A stretch of 64,000 nt of DNA, taken from the NCBI RefSeq assembly GCF_031453995.1, contig NZ_JAVDPZ010000011.1, forward strand, positions 54,517 through 118,516, written 5' to 3'. The notes below the pieces were generated by a model, which saw only the letters and a program-made list of their open reading frames with translations, did no database searches and was not told the origin of the DNA. The translations under genes and the position numbers were made by a program. Below, in pieces: positions 26,766-36,495 of this stretch (within the stretch, counting starts at the first letter, position 1; each line of letters starts with the position of its first letter). The DNA is from Nitrobacter vulgaris. Its GTDB lineage: Bacteria > Pseudomonadota > Alphaproteobacteria > Rhizobiales > Xanthobacteraceae.

Positions 26766-28199
26766 ATGATTTCGGATAACATAGTTGCGGCCGATGGTCC
26801 CGGTGACGCGGAGTCTGCGGCGCAGCGGCGCGAGCAACTGACTTTCGATCTCGACGTTGAAATCTGCGTCGTCGGCGGCGGCCTGGCCGGCCTCACTGTG
26901 GCGCTGGAGGCGGCACGGACAGGCGCAAGCGTCGTCGTGCTCGAGGGCCGCCATGTCGGCTGGAGTGCGTCCGGCCATCATCTCGGCACGGCGATGCCTG
27001 GCTACGGACTTCCGCTTTCCGATCTGATCGCGCGCGTCGGTTTCGATGATGCCTACGAACTCTGGTCGCTGTCTCAGCAGGGCGCTGATTATGTTCGCGC
27101 CCATGCCGCTGAAGATGTCATTCCGGGACTAGGACTCACGGAAGGCGCGCTCGAGGTTTCCAATGTCGATGCCGGCGAGCGGCTCATCAGCCAACTGCAA
27201 ATGCTAAGCGAGGATTTTGCGACCGAGGCAGAGGGATGGCAGATCGACCGCGTCCGCGACACCTTACGCACCGACCGGTATTTTCACGCGGTGCATTATC
27301 CGCGAGCGTTCCAGATCGACGGTCGCAAATATGTTCACGGCCTCGCGGAGCTCGCGCGTAAGGCCGGTGCTCGCATCTTCGAAGGGACGCCGGTGGTTAG
27401 CATCGATTCGTCCGGGATTCGGAAACGCATTACGACGCCGCGGGCGCGGCTGCGGGCTTCCAACGTCGTGCTTGCGGGCAATGTCCATCTTGGCGAAGCG
27501 TTGCGGCGATTGTCCGATACGCTGGTGCCGGTCTGGCGGTATGCCGCCGTCACTTCGCCGTTGGGCGAGCGGCTCGCCGAGGTGATGAGGTTTCAGGGCT
27601 CTGTCATCGACACTGACGGGATCGATCATTTTCGGATCGTTGATGGCGACAGGCTGATGTGGGCGAGCCCGGAAACGACCTGGGAGGCGCGGCCGGAGCG
27701 CCATGCCGGGGGGATCTGCAAGCGCATCCGTACCACCTTCCCGCAACTCGGTACTGTCGAGATCGCGAAGGCTTTCTGTGGTGCGGTCGGTCAGACCGTG
27801 CACGGTATGCCGCAGGTCGGCCAATTACGGCCTGGACTGTGGGTTGCGAGCGGCTTCGGCCGGCAGGGGCTGAATACCTCGGCGATGGCTGGGCAACTGA
27901 TCGCCCGCGGCATGCTGGAAGGAGACGACCGCTGGCGGTTGTTTGCGCCGTTCGAACTCGTATGGGCGGGCGGAATGACCGGACGCGCGGCAGGCTATGC
28001 GATCAGCATGGCCATGCAAGCGCGATCCGCCGCCGCCGGCACGCTGGCGCGCTATCGCGAGCGGGCGCGGCAGGCGCGGCTGAATGCGGCCAATCGCCAG
28101 ACGGGATCGCGTCCGCGGCGATCCGCGGCTCATCATGCGCTGGCGCCAAATGATTCCGGGGAAACAGGAGCGGGCGGCTCTTCAACCTCGCCCCGCTAA
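26766..28199 (+). CDS. FAD-dependent oxidoreductase of the DAO family (PuuB-like)
   Basis: A 477-residue protein from the ATG at 26766, which has AGGAAA 5-8 bases upstream; a GTG at 26751 is an alternative. EICVVGGGLAGLTVALEAARTG is the FAD-binding motif (GxGxxG). The SASGHHLGTAMPGYGLPL stretch and the closing GLWVASGFGRQGLNTSAMAG match glycine-oxidase and gamma-glutamylputrescine-oxidase type enzymes. It would oxidise an amine or amino acid with release of hydrogen peroxide; the substrate is not readable. The last 50 residues (RQARLNAANRQTGSRPRRS onward) are low-complexity and likely disordered. It stands alone, 130 bases before msrB. Confidence 0.82.
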   Translation: MISDNIVAADGPGDAESAAQRREQLTFDLDVEICVVGGGLAGLTVALEAARTGASVVVLEGRHVGWSASGHHLGTAMPGYGLPLSDLIARVGFDDAYELWSLSQQGADYVRAHAAEDVIPGLGLTEGALEVSNVDAGERLISQLQMLSEDFATEAEGWQIDRVRDTLRTDRYFHAVHYPRAFQIDGRKYVHGLAELARKAGARIFEGTPVVSIDSSGIRKRITTPRARLRASNVVLAGNVHLGEALRRLSDTLVPVWRYAAVTSPLGERLAEVMRFQGSVIDTDGIDHFRIVDGDRLMWASPETTWEARPERHAGGICKRIRTTFPQLGTVEIAKAFCGAVGQTVHGMPQVGQLRPGLWVASGFGRQGLNTSAMAGQLIARGMLEGDDRWRLFAPFELVWAGGMTGRAAGYAISMAMQARSAAAGTLARYRERARQARLNAANRQTGSRPRRSAAHHALAPNDSGETGAGGSSTSPR

Positions 28200-28334
28200 T
28201 GGGAGGAAGCCAAACGCTTCCGGAAACCACCTCGCAAGAACGTGAGAACATTCCCGACACGTCCGTGTAACTTTGCCCAGGTCGTCCCGTATGAGATGCA
28301 AGGTGAATCGGTTCTCGCTTGCACGGAGACAACC

Positions 28335-28850
28335 ATGATTGATCGCCGCATCCTGCTCGCATCCGCCGCCGGTCTCGCGGGCCTGTTCGGCCTCCGCTGG
28401 TCGGGGAGAGAATCCGCTTGGGCGACGGGGACGAAGGTCTCGCGAAAGTTCGAGATCGAAAAGACCGATGCCGAATGGCGGGCGCAACTTACGCCGCAGC
28501 AGTATCACATCCTGCGTGAGCACGGCACCGAGCCACCTTTCTCCAGTCCCTTGCTCAAGGAGCATCGCAAGGGCACATTCGCCTGTGCCGGTTGTGGCCT
28601 GCCGCTTTATTCGTCCGAGACGAAATTCGAAAGCGGTACCGGCTGGCCGAGCTTCTGGAAGCCGCTCGACAACGCGGTCGGAAAATCTACCGACACAACG
28701 CTTGGCATGGCGAGGACCGAAGTGCATTGCCGTCGCTGCGGCGGCCATCTCGGCCATGTCTTCGACGACGGGCCGAAACCCACGGGCCTGCGATACTGCA
28801 TGGACGGGTTGGCGCTCGTCTTCCATCCTGCTTCGCCATCGGCGACGTAA
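28335..28850 (+). CDS. msrB: Exported peptide-methionine (R)-S-oxide reductase MsrB
   Basis: A 171-residue protein from the ATG at 28335 (GGAGA ribosome site). The N-terminus has a possible twin-arginine or Sec signal (MIDRRILLASAAGLAGLFGL), so the enzyme probably works in the periplasm. The MsrB domain shows the two zinc-binding CxxC pairs (FACAGCG and CRRCGGH) and the catalytic C155 in GLRYCMDG. FESGTGWPSFW is the substrate-binding signature. It repairs oxidised methionine in envelope proteins. The methionine-S partner MsrA is not nearby. Confidence 0.92.
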   Translation: MIDRRILLASAAGLAGLFGLRWSGRESAWATGTKVSRKFEIEKTDAEWRAQLTPQQYHILREHGTEPPFSSPLLKEHRKGTFACAGCGLPLYSSETKFESGTGWPSFWKPLDNAVGKSTDTTLGMARTEVHCRRCGGHLGHVFDDGPKPTGLRYCMDGLALVFHPASPSAT

Positions 28851-28887
28851 AGTTCGTTTGCTTCATCCCCGGATGGAGATCGTGATG

Positions 28888-28904
28888 GCCGGGCTCGGCC
28901 CGGC
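28888..28904. terminator. GC-rich hairpin after msrB
   Basis: GCCGGGC and GCCCGGC form a 7-bp stem with a TCG loop, 37 bases after the msrB stop. No T-run follows, so it is a hairpin that could slow or end transcription rather than a classic terminator. It resembles a GC-palindrome common between genes in this bacterial family. The remaining 270 bases up to flgE hold no other recognisable element. Confidence 0.4.
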
Positions 28905-29173
28905 ACTCCTTCATATCTTTCATATCTTCCGAAGACAGCGAACCGGACCCCTCGCAAAAAGTAGCCCCGATCGCTCGCCACCGCGAGGCGCTTCCCGGCA
29001 AGAGTTGCCGAGCAAGGCAAGAATGCCCCGGGCTTTGAAGCCGGAGCTCTATGCTAACTTGCTGAAATAATTTGTCTCTTCCGTTGGCATGGAGCTTGCG
29101 ATGTCGTTTGCCGGCCGCGGCGAATTTTGACCCGCGTTTTGGGCCGCCGCCTGGATCGAGTTGGAGACGACGT

Positions 29174-31015
29174 ATGGGTATTTTCGACGCACTGAATACT
29201 TCGGTCGGCGGTTTGCAGGCACAGTCCTTTGCACTTCAGAATATCTCCGGCAACATCGCGAACTCCCAGACCACAGGCTATAAGGGTATCACCACCGCCT
29301 TCGTTGACCTGATCCCGGATTCGACCACCCCCAATCGCCAGGTTGCCGGCGGCGTAACCGCCTATGCGACGCCAACCATCAGCAGTCAGGGAACGGTGTC
29401 CGCCTCGACGGTTGGCACTTACATGGCGATAAACGGCGATGGCTTCTTCAACGTCCAGGCGCCGACGGGACGGGTCGACAACCAGCCGCAGTTTTCCGGC
29501 GTGACTTACTACACGCGGCGCGGCGATTTTCAGGTCGATGCTTACGGCCATCTGGTCAATAGCGCTGGCTACTATCTGATGGGCGTGACGGTCGATCCCA
29601 GGACCGGCAACCCGCTCGGCAATGTGCCGCAGGTGCTGAAATTCCAGAATAGCTTCGTTCCTGCGCAAGCCACGACGACGGTGCAATACGCCGCCAATCT
29701 TCCGGCGGTGCCGAGAACGCTGTCGAGCGCGACCGCGCCGGTCGGGAGCATTACGGCGGCCGGCGGATTGAACCCGTCCGACTTCACGACCAATTTCAAT
29801 CCCCTTGTGGTCGGCACACCGGCCCCGCCCTATACCGACAACACCATAACTGGGTCGCCGGCGACCAATCAGCAGACGCCTGCGGTCGCGATCTCCAGCG
29901 CGACGCTTTTGTCGGGCACGGCGCCGAGCGACTCGTTGCCGGGCGGATTCGCGGTCGGTGACACCATCACCGTGAACGGCACCACGATCACCTTCACCGA
30001 CGCCAGCACCGCGTTGCCGCCGGGCGCGCAGGATGCGACCCATGTCCGCATCGACGACACCGTCGGTGATCTGCTGAGCAAGATCGGCGCGATCACCGGC
30101 CAGGCTCCGACGATCAATGCCGGCACCGGCGCAATCACCCTGCATACTGGCACCGCGCAGGACCTCTCGGTGACGAGCGCAGCCGCGGGCTGGACGGCAA
30201 TGGGCTTCGGCGCGACAACCAACGTAGCGCGCGGGGGCGGCGGCACGCCCGGGGCTGGCGTGGTGATCGCCAACGACCAGACAATCTTCCAGCAGCAATC
30301 GATCAGCGGCGGCGCGGTTACGGCCTATGATGCGACCGGGACGGCGGTGAACCTGCAATTGCGCTGGGCCAAGACCGACAGCGCTTCGCTCGGCGCCGGG
30401 CATTCCGATACCTGGAACCTGTTCTATCAGGCCAATCCGAACGCCACCGGCACGCAAGCGGCGTGGATCAACGTCGGCACCAATTTCACCTTCGGCACCA
30501 ACGGCCAGCTTTCAAGCCCGGTCGGGTCGTCCGTCACCATTCCCAGCGTCAGTGTCGGGTCCCAGTCGCTCGGCAATCTCACGCTGAATATCGGCTCCGG
30601 CGGTCTGACCCAGTACGCCAGCAGCGGCGGCAACGCCACCATCAATGCGATCAACCAGAACGGCTACGCCGCCGGACAGCTACAGTCGGTTGCCGTCAAC
30701 AATGACGGCGTTGTGGTCGGCACCTTCTCGAATGGGCAGAACCTGTCTCTCGCGCAGGTGTCGCTGTCGCACTTCAACGGCACCAACTACCTCAAGGCGC
30801 TCGACGGCGGGGCCTATGCGGTGACAGACGAGTCGGGGCCTGCAATCGCGGGTGCGGCAGGGCACATCAGCGGCTCGTCGCTCGAAGGCTCCAACACCGA
30901 TATCGCCGACGAGTTCACCAAGCTTATCGTGACCCAGCAAGCTTATTCGGCGAATACGAAAGTCATCACCACCGCGAACAGCATGGTTCAGGATCTTCTG
31001 AACGTGCTGCGATAG
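29174..31015 (+). CDS. flgE: Flagellar hook protein FlgE
   Basis: A 613-residue protein. The N-terminus MGIFDALNTSVGGLQAQSFA with NISGNIANSQTTGYKG is the rod/hook/filament signature, and the end LIVTQQAYSANTKVITTANSMVQDLL is the matching C-terminal helix. TYYTRRGDFQVDAYGHLVNSAGYYLMG marks the hook fold. The variable middle is long, Ala/Thr-rich and carries a beta domain with VNGTTITFTDAST. A near-identical beta motif occurs in the flagellins of this window, a shared fold of the surface domain. The ATG at 29174 has GGAGA 9 bases upstream; an open frame further upstream is not real. It forms the hook after export through the flagellar type III system. It starts the flgE-flgK-flgL run. Confidence 0.93.
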   Translation: MGIFDALNTSVGGLQAQSFALQNISGNIANSQTTGYKGITTAFVDLIPDSTTPNRQVAGGVTAYATPTISSQGTVSASTVGTYMAINGDGFFNVQAPTGRVDNQPQFSGVTYYTRRGDFQVDAYGHLVNSAGYYLMGVTVDPRTGNPLGNVPQVLKFQNSFVPAQATTTVQYAANLPAVPRTLSSATAPVGSITAAGGLNPSDFTTNFNPLVVGTPAPPYTDNTITGSPATNQQTPAVAISSATLLSGTAPSDSLPGGFAVGDTITVNGTTITFTDASTALPPGAQDATHVRIDDTVGDLLSKIGAITGQAPTINAGTGAITLHTGTAQDLSVTSAAAGWTAMGFGATTNVARGGGGTPGAGVVIANDQTIFQQQSISGGAVTAYDATGTAVNLQLRWAKTDSASLGAGHSDTWNLFYQANPNATGTQAAWINVGTNFTFGTNGQLSSPVGSSVTIPSVSVGSQSLGNLTLNIGSGGLTQYASSGGNATINAINQNGYAAGQLQSVAVNNDGVVVGTFSNGQNLSLAQVSLSHFNGTNYLKALDGGAYAVTDESGPAIAGAAGHISGSSLEGSNTDIADEFTKLIVTQQAYSANTKVITTANSMVQDLLNVLR

Positions 31016-31114
31016 AGCATGATCCCAAAAAGTGGGAACCGGTTTTCGGACAAGATCATGCTCAGTCGAATGAATAGAACAGAGTTTGATTCAACGCAGT
31101 TGAATCGGACTCTG
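31015..31114. repeat. Intergenic repeat family A, copy 1, with an attached second palindrome (flgE-flgK gap)
   Basis: GAGCATGATC at 31015 pairs with GATCATGCTC at 31054-31063 to enclose an inner pair (AAAAGTGGGAACCGG, CCGGTTTTCGGA type). The first base is the last base of the flgE stop codon. Sixteen bases on, a second inverted repeat at 31080-31114 (CAGAGTTTGATTCAA, TTGAATCGGACTCTG) follows. The same two-part structure occurs in the opposite orientation at 48899-48994. Confidence 0.88.
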
Positions 31115-31155
31115 GTCACGACGCGGATTGATCCGGTTTCGAGGCGGGCAAAAAG

Positions 31156-33018
31156 ATGAGTTTGAGTTCGGCCCTCTCCATCGCGATGTCCGGCTTGCGC
31201 GCCAACCAGGCCGCTCTGTCGATCGTGTCCGGCAACGTCGCCAACGCGAACACGCCAGGCTACGTCGCGCAGACGCTGGTGCAGGACCAGATCGTTACCG
31301 GCAGCACCGGTTCCGGCGTCCGCATTATCGGCGTCAACCGCACGCTTGACGCCTATGTCCAGTCGCAGTTGCGCACGGAAAATGCCGGCAGCGCTTATGC
31401 AAATCAGATCGCCGGAGTGCTCGGCCAGTTGCAGAACGTCTATGGCACCCCCGGCAACGATGGAACGCTGGAGGCGGCCTATAACAGGTTCACCTCGGCA
31501 TTACAGGCGCTGTCGGCGAGTTCAGGCAATCCTGCGGCGCAGTCGTCGGTGCTGAACGCCGCGCAGGCGCTGGCGCAACAGCTCAACGCGACCACCAGCG
31601 GCATTCAGACGCTGCGATCCAATGCCGAACAGGACCTGTCTGTGTCGGTCTCTCAGGCCAACGCGGCGATGCAACAAATCGCGCAGCTCAATCAGAAGCT
31701 GCAAAGCTTGAGTGCTCAGGACCCGGCGGCCGCGACGCTGATGGATCAGCGCGACGCTGCAATCGATCAGCTTTCAAGGTTGATGGACATCCGTGTGTCG
31801 ACGGACGGCGTCAATCAGACCTCGGTATTCACCACGTCTGGCATCCAGCTCGTCGGCGGTGTGTACGCTTCAACGCTGACGTTCAACGCGCAGTCCTCGC
31901 TTACCGCGAACTCGCGATGGAGCGCGGATCCCGCGCAGTCGAGCGTCGGCACCATCATCTGCCAGCTCCCGAACGGCGCGAAGATGGACATGATCGCCTT
32001 GCAAGGCATCAACTCCGGCCAGATCGCCGCCGATGTGCAGTTGCGTGACAAGATTCTGGTGCAGGCGCAGAACCAGGTGGACCAGATGGCGGCGACGCTC
32101 GCCAGCGCATTGTCGGACGTCACCACGAGCGGCGCGCCGGTGGCCGGACCGCCATCGGGATTCGACACCAGTCTCTCCAGCGTGCTGCCGGGCAACGCAT
32201 TCAACGTTACCTACACCGACTCCAGCAACGTCTCGCACACCGTCACCGTGGTGCGGGTGGACGACCCAACCGCGCTGCCGATTCCGAACACGGCCTCGAA
32301 TCCAAACGACAGGGTGATCGGCGTCGATTTCTCGGGCGGGCTCGCCTCGATCGTGTCGCAACTGAATGCGCAACTAGGAGCTACGTCGCATCTGACGTTT
32401 TCCGCTTCCGGGTCGCAGTTGCGGGTGGTTGACGACGGTTCGGGTGCATCGACCGTGACCGCGGCATCGACTACGACGACGGTGCAGTCGCTGACCTCGG
32501 GCAGTCCGCAACTGCCTTTCTTCACCGACCGTGCCTCGCTCTATACCGGCGCGATCACAGGCACCGCGTCGCAGATCACCGGGCTGGCGGGGCGCATTCA
32601 GGTCAACGCAGCGCTGCTTGCCGATCCCTCGAAGCTCACGGTCTACAACACCTCGCCGCTGACTCCCGCCGGCGACACCACGCGCTCCGATTTCATTTTC
32701 GACCGGTTGACGTCAGCCACTTTCACATACTCTCCAAGCACCGGCCTTGGCGCGGCCGCCGCGCCGTTTCAGGGTACATTGCCATCGTTCCTGCAGCAGT
32801 TCGTCAGCTTGCAGAGCGGCACGGCGACAACAGCGAAGCAGGTCGCGCAAGGTCAGGACATCGTCGTCAATACTTTGCAGGAGAAGTTCGACGCCAAGTC
32901 CGGAGTGAACATGGATACCGAAATGTCCAATCTGATCGCGTTGCAGAATTCCTATGCGGCGAATGCACATGTGATGACCGTGGTGCAGAGCATGATGCAG
33001 ACGCTGCTGCAGGCATAA
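31156..33018 (+). CDS. flgK: Flagellar hook-associated protein 1, FlgK
   Basis: A 620-residue protein with the FlgK ends: SLSSALSIAMSGLRANQAAL and NVANANTPGYVAQTLVQ at the N-terminus, and MSNLIALQNSYAANAHVMTV at the C-terminus. LMDQRDAAIDQLSRLMDIRV is the conserved second helix of FlgK. It joins the hook to the filament together with FlgL, encoded 28 bases downstream. A family A palindrome lies between it and flgE, so flgE may be transcribed with it only in part. The identity is secure from the flgE-flgK-flgL order and the end sequences. Confidence 0.92.
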   Translation: MSLSSALSIAMSGLRANQAALSIVSGNVANANTPGYVAQTLVQDQIVTGSTGSGVRIIGVNRTLDAYVQSQLRTENAGSAYANQIAGVLGQLQNVYGTPGNDGTLEAAYNRFTSALQALSASSGNPAAQSSVLNAAQALAQQLNATTSGIQTLRSNAEQDLSVSVSQANAAMQQIAQLNQKLQSLSAQDPAAATLMDQRDAAIDQLSRLMDIRVSTDGVNQTSVFTTSGIQLVGGVYASTLTFNAQSSLTANSRWSADPAQSSVGTIICQLPNGAKMDMIALQGINSGQIAADVQLRDKILVQAQNQVDQMAATLASALSDVTTSGAPVAGPPSGFDTSLSSVLPGNAFNVTYTDSSNVSHTVTVVRVDDPTALPIPNTASNPNDRVIGVDFSGGLASIVSQLNAQLGATSHLTFSASGSQLRVVDDGSGASTVTAASTTTTVQSLTSGSPQLPFFTDRASLYTGAITGTASQITGLAGRIQVNAALLADPSKLTVYNTSPLTPAGDTTRSDFIFDRLTSATFTYSPSTGLGAAAAPFQGTLPSFLQQFVSLQSGTATTAKQVAQGQDIVVNTLQEKFDAKSGVNMDTEMSNLIALQNSYAANAHVMTVVQSMMQTLLQA

Positions 33019-33046
33019 TTGTAACGACGGCGTAAAGGCGGTTCGC

Positions 33047-34552
33047 ATGGCGATCAACGGAATCAGCTTCGGCAACACCATCCTTGGCGGCTCGATCCAG
33101 AACCTGAAGACGCAGATGGCCGATCTGCAAAACCAACTCACAAGCGGCAAGCGTGCGACCACCTACTCGGGCATGGGCGCCAACGAAGGCTTTGCGATCG
33201 CGGCGCGCGCGCAACTGTCGAACATCTCCGCGTATACCGACACCATGATGAAGATCAACACCAACATCGGAGTTGCCAATACGGCGCTGCAGGCACTCTC
33301 CAACATCGGTACGCAGTTGCAAAATGCCGCGAACAGCGGATCGCAGGTGCTGAACAGCGCCGGACAGACCGCAGGCCAGCAGACCGCGGTCGCGCAATTT
33401 TCGTCAGTGGTCGGCATCCTGAATACGCAAGCCGGCGACCGCTACATCTTTTCCGGCAGCACAATCTATACTCAGCCGGTGGCCGCGTCGGATCTCATCC
33501 TGAACGGCAATGGGGCCGGGCAGGCGGGGTTGAAGCAGGTCATCTCCGAGCGCAACCAGGCCGACCTCGGTACCGGCGGCCTTGGCCGTCTCAACATTTC
33601 CTCGCCGACCGCGACGTCGGTGTCAGTTGCGGAGGATGCATCGCCTTCAGTTTACGGCATGAAACTGCAATCGGTGTCGTCGTCACTGACAGGGGCCACC
33701 GTCACAGGTCCGGCCGGAGCGCCGCCCGCCATTTCAATCGATCTCGGTGCCACCAACCCGGCCGACGGCGACGCGGTGAGCTTCACCTTCAATCTTCCGG
33801 ACGGCACCAGCGAGACAGTGCAACTGACGGCCTCCAGCGCAGTCCCGACGCCTGCCGGCAGCTTTGCGATCGGCGCGACGCCTGCCGCAACCGCTGCCAA
33901 TCTCAACGCCGCACTGACGAGCTCGGTCGGAACGCTGGCAAAGACATCGCTGGTCGCGGCCTCCGCTATCCGCGCGACGCATGATTTCTTTGATCAGCCA
34001 CCGCAGCGCGTCGACATTACGCCGCCCGCGACGCTTGCGACCGCCACGGCCGCGGTGAACGGCACCGCCGCCGATACCGTACAGTGGTACACCGGCGACG
34101 CCGGAGCCGGGTCGGCGCGCGCAACCTCGACCGTGCGGGTCGATCCTTCGGTGACGGTGCAGTATGGCATGCGCGCGAACGAGGACGCCATCCGCTCGCT
34201 GATGGAATCCGTTGCGGTTCTCGCGGCGGTGACGACATCGCCGACCGATCCGAACGCGACCGACCAGATTTCGGCGCTCAACTCGCGCGTTGCGCAAAAT
34301 CTGACGATCGCGCCCGGCAGCCAGAATATCCGTGACATCCAGGTCGACCTCGCCAACGCGCAAACCGTGATGAAGGATGCGACCGCGCGGCAGAAACTGA
34401 CGCAAGCGACCATGCAGAATATCATCGACCAGGCGGAGAATGTCTCCACCGACGAGGTCGCGAGTCAGTTGTTGGCGCTGCAAACCGACCTGCAGGCGTC
34501 ATACCAGACCACGGCGATGCTCTCGCAGCTCAGCCTGGTAAAATTCATCTGA
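33047..34552 (+). CDS. flgL: Flagellar hook-associated protein 3, FlgL
   Basis: A 501-residue protein. The N-terminal helix pair (LKTQMADLQNQLTSGKRATT, MGANEGFAIAARAQLSNI) and the C-terminal TTAMLSQLSLVKFI fit the flagellin/FlgL family. AGDRYIFSGSTIYTQPV is typical of FlgL (flagellins lack GDRYIFSGS). The middle carries a beta-rich surface domain of about 170 residues with a VSFTFNLPDGTSETVQLTA strand pattern. FlgL is the junction protein between FlgK and flagellin. It follows flgK by 28 bases and is the last gene of that unit. Confidence 0.9.
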   Translation: MAINGISFGNTILGGSIQNLKTQMADLQNQLTSGKRATTYSGMGANEGFAIAARAQLSNISAYTDTMMKINTNIGVANTALQALSNIGTQLQNAANSGSQVLNSAGQTAGQQTAVAQFSSVVGILNTQAGDRYIFSGSTIYTQPVAASDLILNGNGAGQAGLKQVISERNQADLGTGGLGRLNISSPTATSVSVAEDASPSVYGMKLQSVSSSLTGATVTGPAGAPPAISIDLGATNPADGDAVSFTFNLPDGTSETVQLTASSAVPTPAGSFAIGATPAATAANLNAALTSSVGTLAKTSLVAASAIRATHDFFDQPPQRVDITPPATLATATAAVNGTAADTVQWYTGDAGAGSARATSTVRVDPSVTVQYGMRANEDAIRSLMESVAVLAAVTTSPTDPNATDQISALNSRVAQNLTIAPGSQNIRDIQVDLANAQTVMKDATARQKLTQATMQNIIDQAENVSTDEVASQLLALQTDLQASYQTTAMLSQLSLVKFI

Positions 34553-34881
34553 CGTTATTAGTTACGTCCGAAGCAAGATAGCTTCAGCCCTGACGAAGGA
34601 ACGACAAACCCGTTCCAAAACCCGTCATGGTACGTTACTCATTGGGAATTCCGCGCTGCCGGGACTGGCCCGCCTCCTATGGCGTTTTCGAACGAAAATG
34701 CTCTAAGTGGAACTGGAGCGGGCAGGCGCGACGGTTTATCAGCCCATCGGGAAATGCCGGTCAGAAGCCCTTTTGCGCGCGGCAAGGAAGCACGTTTCAT
34801 GCGCAGCTTTGAGATTGAATTCGTCCTTCGTCATTTTGATGCGCCGTGCACGATGATCGCGTGCGGCGGGGAGCGCGCATC
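34553..34881. other. flgL-decarboxylase gap with a worn family B repeat
   Basis: This gap of 329 bases holds a decayed family B palindrome fragment at about 34681-34710 (GGCGTTTTCGAACGAAAATG). The rest has no recognisable gene, promoter consensus or terminator with a T-run. It separates the flagellar hook genes from a decarboxylase gene of unrelated function. Confidence 0.5.
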
Positions 34882-36339
34882 ATGAAGCCTGCATCGCGCG
34901 ACACGCTGCCGGAAGCCGATGAAACGCTCGATCCAGACGACTGGAACAAGCTTCGAGCGGAGGGGCACCGGATGCTCGATGATATGTTCAATCATATAGC
35001 CAAGGTTCGCGAGCGCCCGGTATGGCGGCCGATACCGGCGGAAACGCGCGCCCGTTTCCGCGAAGAGCTGCCGCGGGAGGGCGCCGATGTGGCCGACATT
35101 TATCGGGAGTTTGCCGAGTACATCGCTCCGTACACCGCCGGGAATGTCCACCCCGGATTCATGGGATGGGTCAACGGCGGCGGCACGGCTGTCGGGATGC
35201 TGGCCGAAATGCTGGCGGCGGGGTTGAATACCAATGTCGCGGGCCGCGATCAGATGCCGCTCGAAGTCGAGCGGCAGATCGTTCTGTGGGTCCGGCAGAT
35301 GTTCGGCTTTCCCGATACCGCGAGCGGCATCTTCGTCACGGGAACGTCGATGGCGAACCTGATGGGAATTCTGGTGGCGCGTTCAGCGCGAATCGGCCCG
35401 TCCGTGCGCCAGCGGGGCTTGATGGATCGCGGCGCCGGTCTCATCGCCTATACATCGGTTGCGACGCATGGCTGCATTGCCCAGGCCATGGACCTCGCAG
35501 GCTTCGGCACCGACGCCCTGCGGCGGATTCCGGTTGACCGCTGTCATCGCATCGATGCCGATGCGTTGCGTGCGCAGGTCGCCGTCGATCGCGCCGCGGG
35601 ACTTGAACCATTTCTCGTGATCGGGTCGGCGGGAACAGTCGACATCGGAGCGATTGACGATCTTGCGGCGCTGCATGGCGTGTGCCGCGACGAGAAACTA
35701 TGGCTGCATATCGACGGCGCATTCGGCGCTCTCGGGGTCTTGTCGCCGGAGATTGCACCTCGCCTCGCAGGAATTGAAAGCGCCGACTCCATTGCTTTCG
35801 ATTTCCACAAATGGGGACAGGTGCCCTACGACGCGGGCTTCCTTCTCGTTCGCGACGGCGAACAGCACCGCCGCACATTTGCGGCGCCGGTCGCCTATCT
35901 GCGCCGGGAAACGCGCGGGCTTGCGGCGGGCTCGCCGTGGCCATGCGACTACGGCCCGGATATGTCCCGCGGCTTTCGCGCGTTGAAGACGTGGTTCACG
36001 TTGAAAGCCTACGGCACCGAAAGGCTCGGCGCGATGATCGGCCGGACCTGCGCGCTGGCGCGCTGCTTGGAAGCGCAGATCGCGGCCGAACCAAAACTCG
36101 AACTGCTCGCGCCGGTGCAACTCAACATCGTGTGCTTCCGCTATCGGGCCGACGATGCCGACAGGGTCAATGCGGAAATCGTCGCATTGCTGCACGAGTC
36201 GGGAATCGCAGCGCCGTCCACGACCATGCTGGACGGTCGGCTCGCGATCCGCGCGGCGATCGTCAATCATCGCACCGGAATGCGCGACATCGAAGCGCTG
36301 GTATCAGCGGTGCTGGAATTCGGCGCGCGCGAAACCTGA
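34882..36339 (+). CDS. PLP-dependent amino acid decarboxylase (group II, aromatic-L-amino-acid type)
   Basis: A 485-residue enzyme of the pyridoxal-dependent decarboxylase family. HPGFMGWVNGGGTAVGML, GIFVTGTSMANLMGILVAR, WLHIDGAFGALGVL (PLP-contacting Asp) and AFDFHKWGQVPYDAGFLLV (PLP lysine K310) occur in the expected order. It removes CO2 from an amino acid such as an aromatic one; the exact substrate is uncertain. The start is the ATG at 34882, with GGGGAG upstream; an ATG at 34846 is weaker. It lies between flgL and flbT and has no clear functional tie to flagella. A family B repeat follows its stop. Confidence 0.85.
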   Translation: MKPASRDTLPEADETLDPDDWNKLRAEGHRMLDDMFNHIAKVRERPVWRPIPAETRARFREELPREGADVADIYREFAEYIAPYTAGNVHPGFMGWVNGGGTAVGMLAEMLAAGLNTNVAGRDQMPLEVERQIVLWVRQMFGFPDTASGIFVTGTSMANLMGILVARSARIGPSVRQRGLMDRGAGLIAYTSVATHGCIAQAMDLAGFGTDALRRIPVDRCHRIDADALRAQVAVDRAAGLEPFLVIGSAGTVDIGAIDDLAALHGVCRDEKLWLHIDGAFGALGVLSPEIAPRLAGIESADSIAFDFHKWGQVPYDAGFLLVRDGEQHRRTFAAPVAYLRRETRGLAAGSPWPCDYGPDMSRGFRALKTWFTLKAYGTERLGAMIGRTCALARCLEAQIAAEPKLELLAPVQLNIVCFRYRADDADRVNAEIVALLHESGIAAPSTTMLDGRLAIRAAIVNHRTGMRDIEALVSAVLEFGARET

Positions 36340-36377
36340 AGCCGGGATGGCCGCGCGCCCGCGTCGGCGCGTATTAT

Positions 36378-36428
36378 GGCGTTTTCGAGCGAAGTGGATA
36401 CCAGTTCGCGATCGAAATACGCGCAGAT
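36378..36428. repeat. Intergenic repeat family B, copy 2 (36378)
   Basis: GGCGTTTTCGAGCGAAGTGG followed by a TACCAGTTCGCG stretch. The right arm has decayed (GAAATACGCGC in place of GAAAACGCG). It lies between the convergent decarboxylase and flbT genes. Confidence 0.75.
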
Positions 36429-36495
36429 TGATCGAAGGCATTTTCTTTCTGCTAACCGGATTCCACTTGACCGGAAATGCTCGCGCGGCGTGATG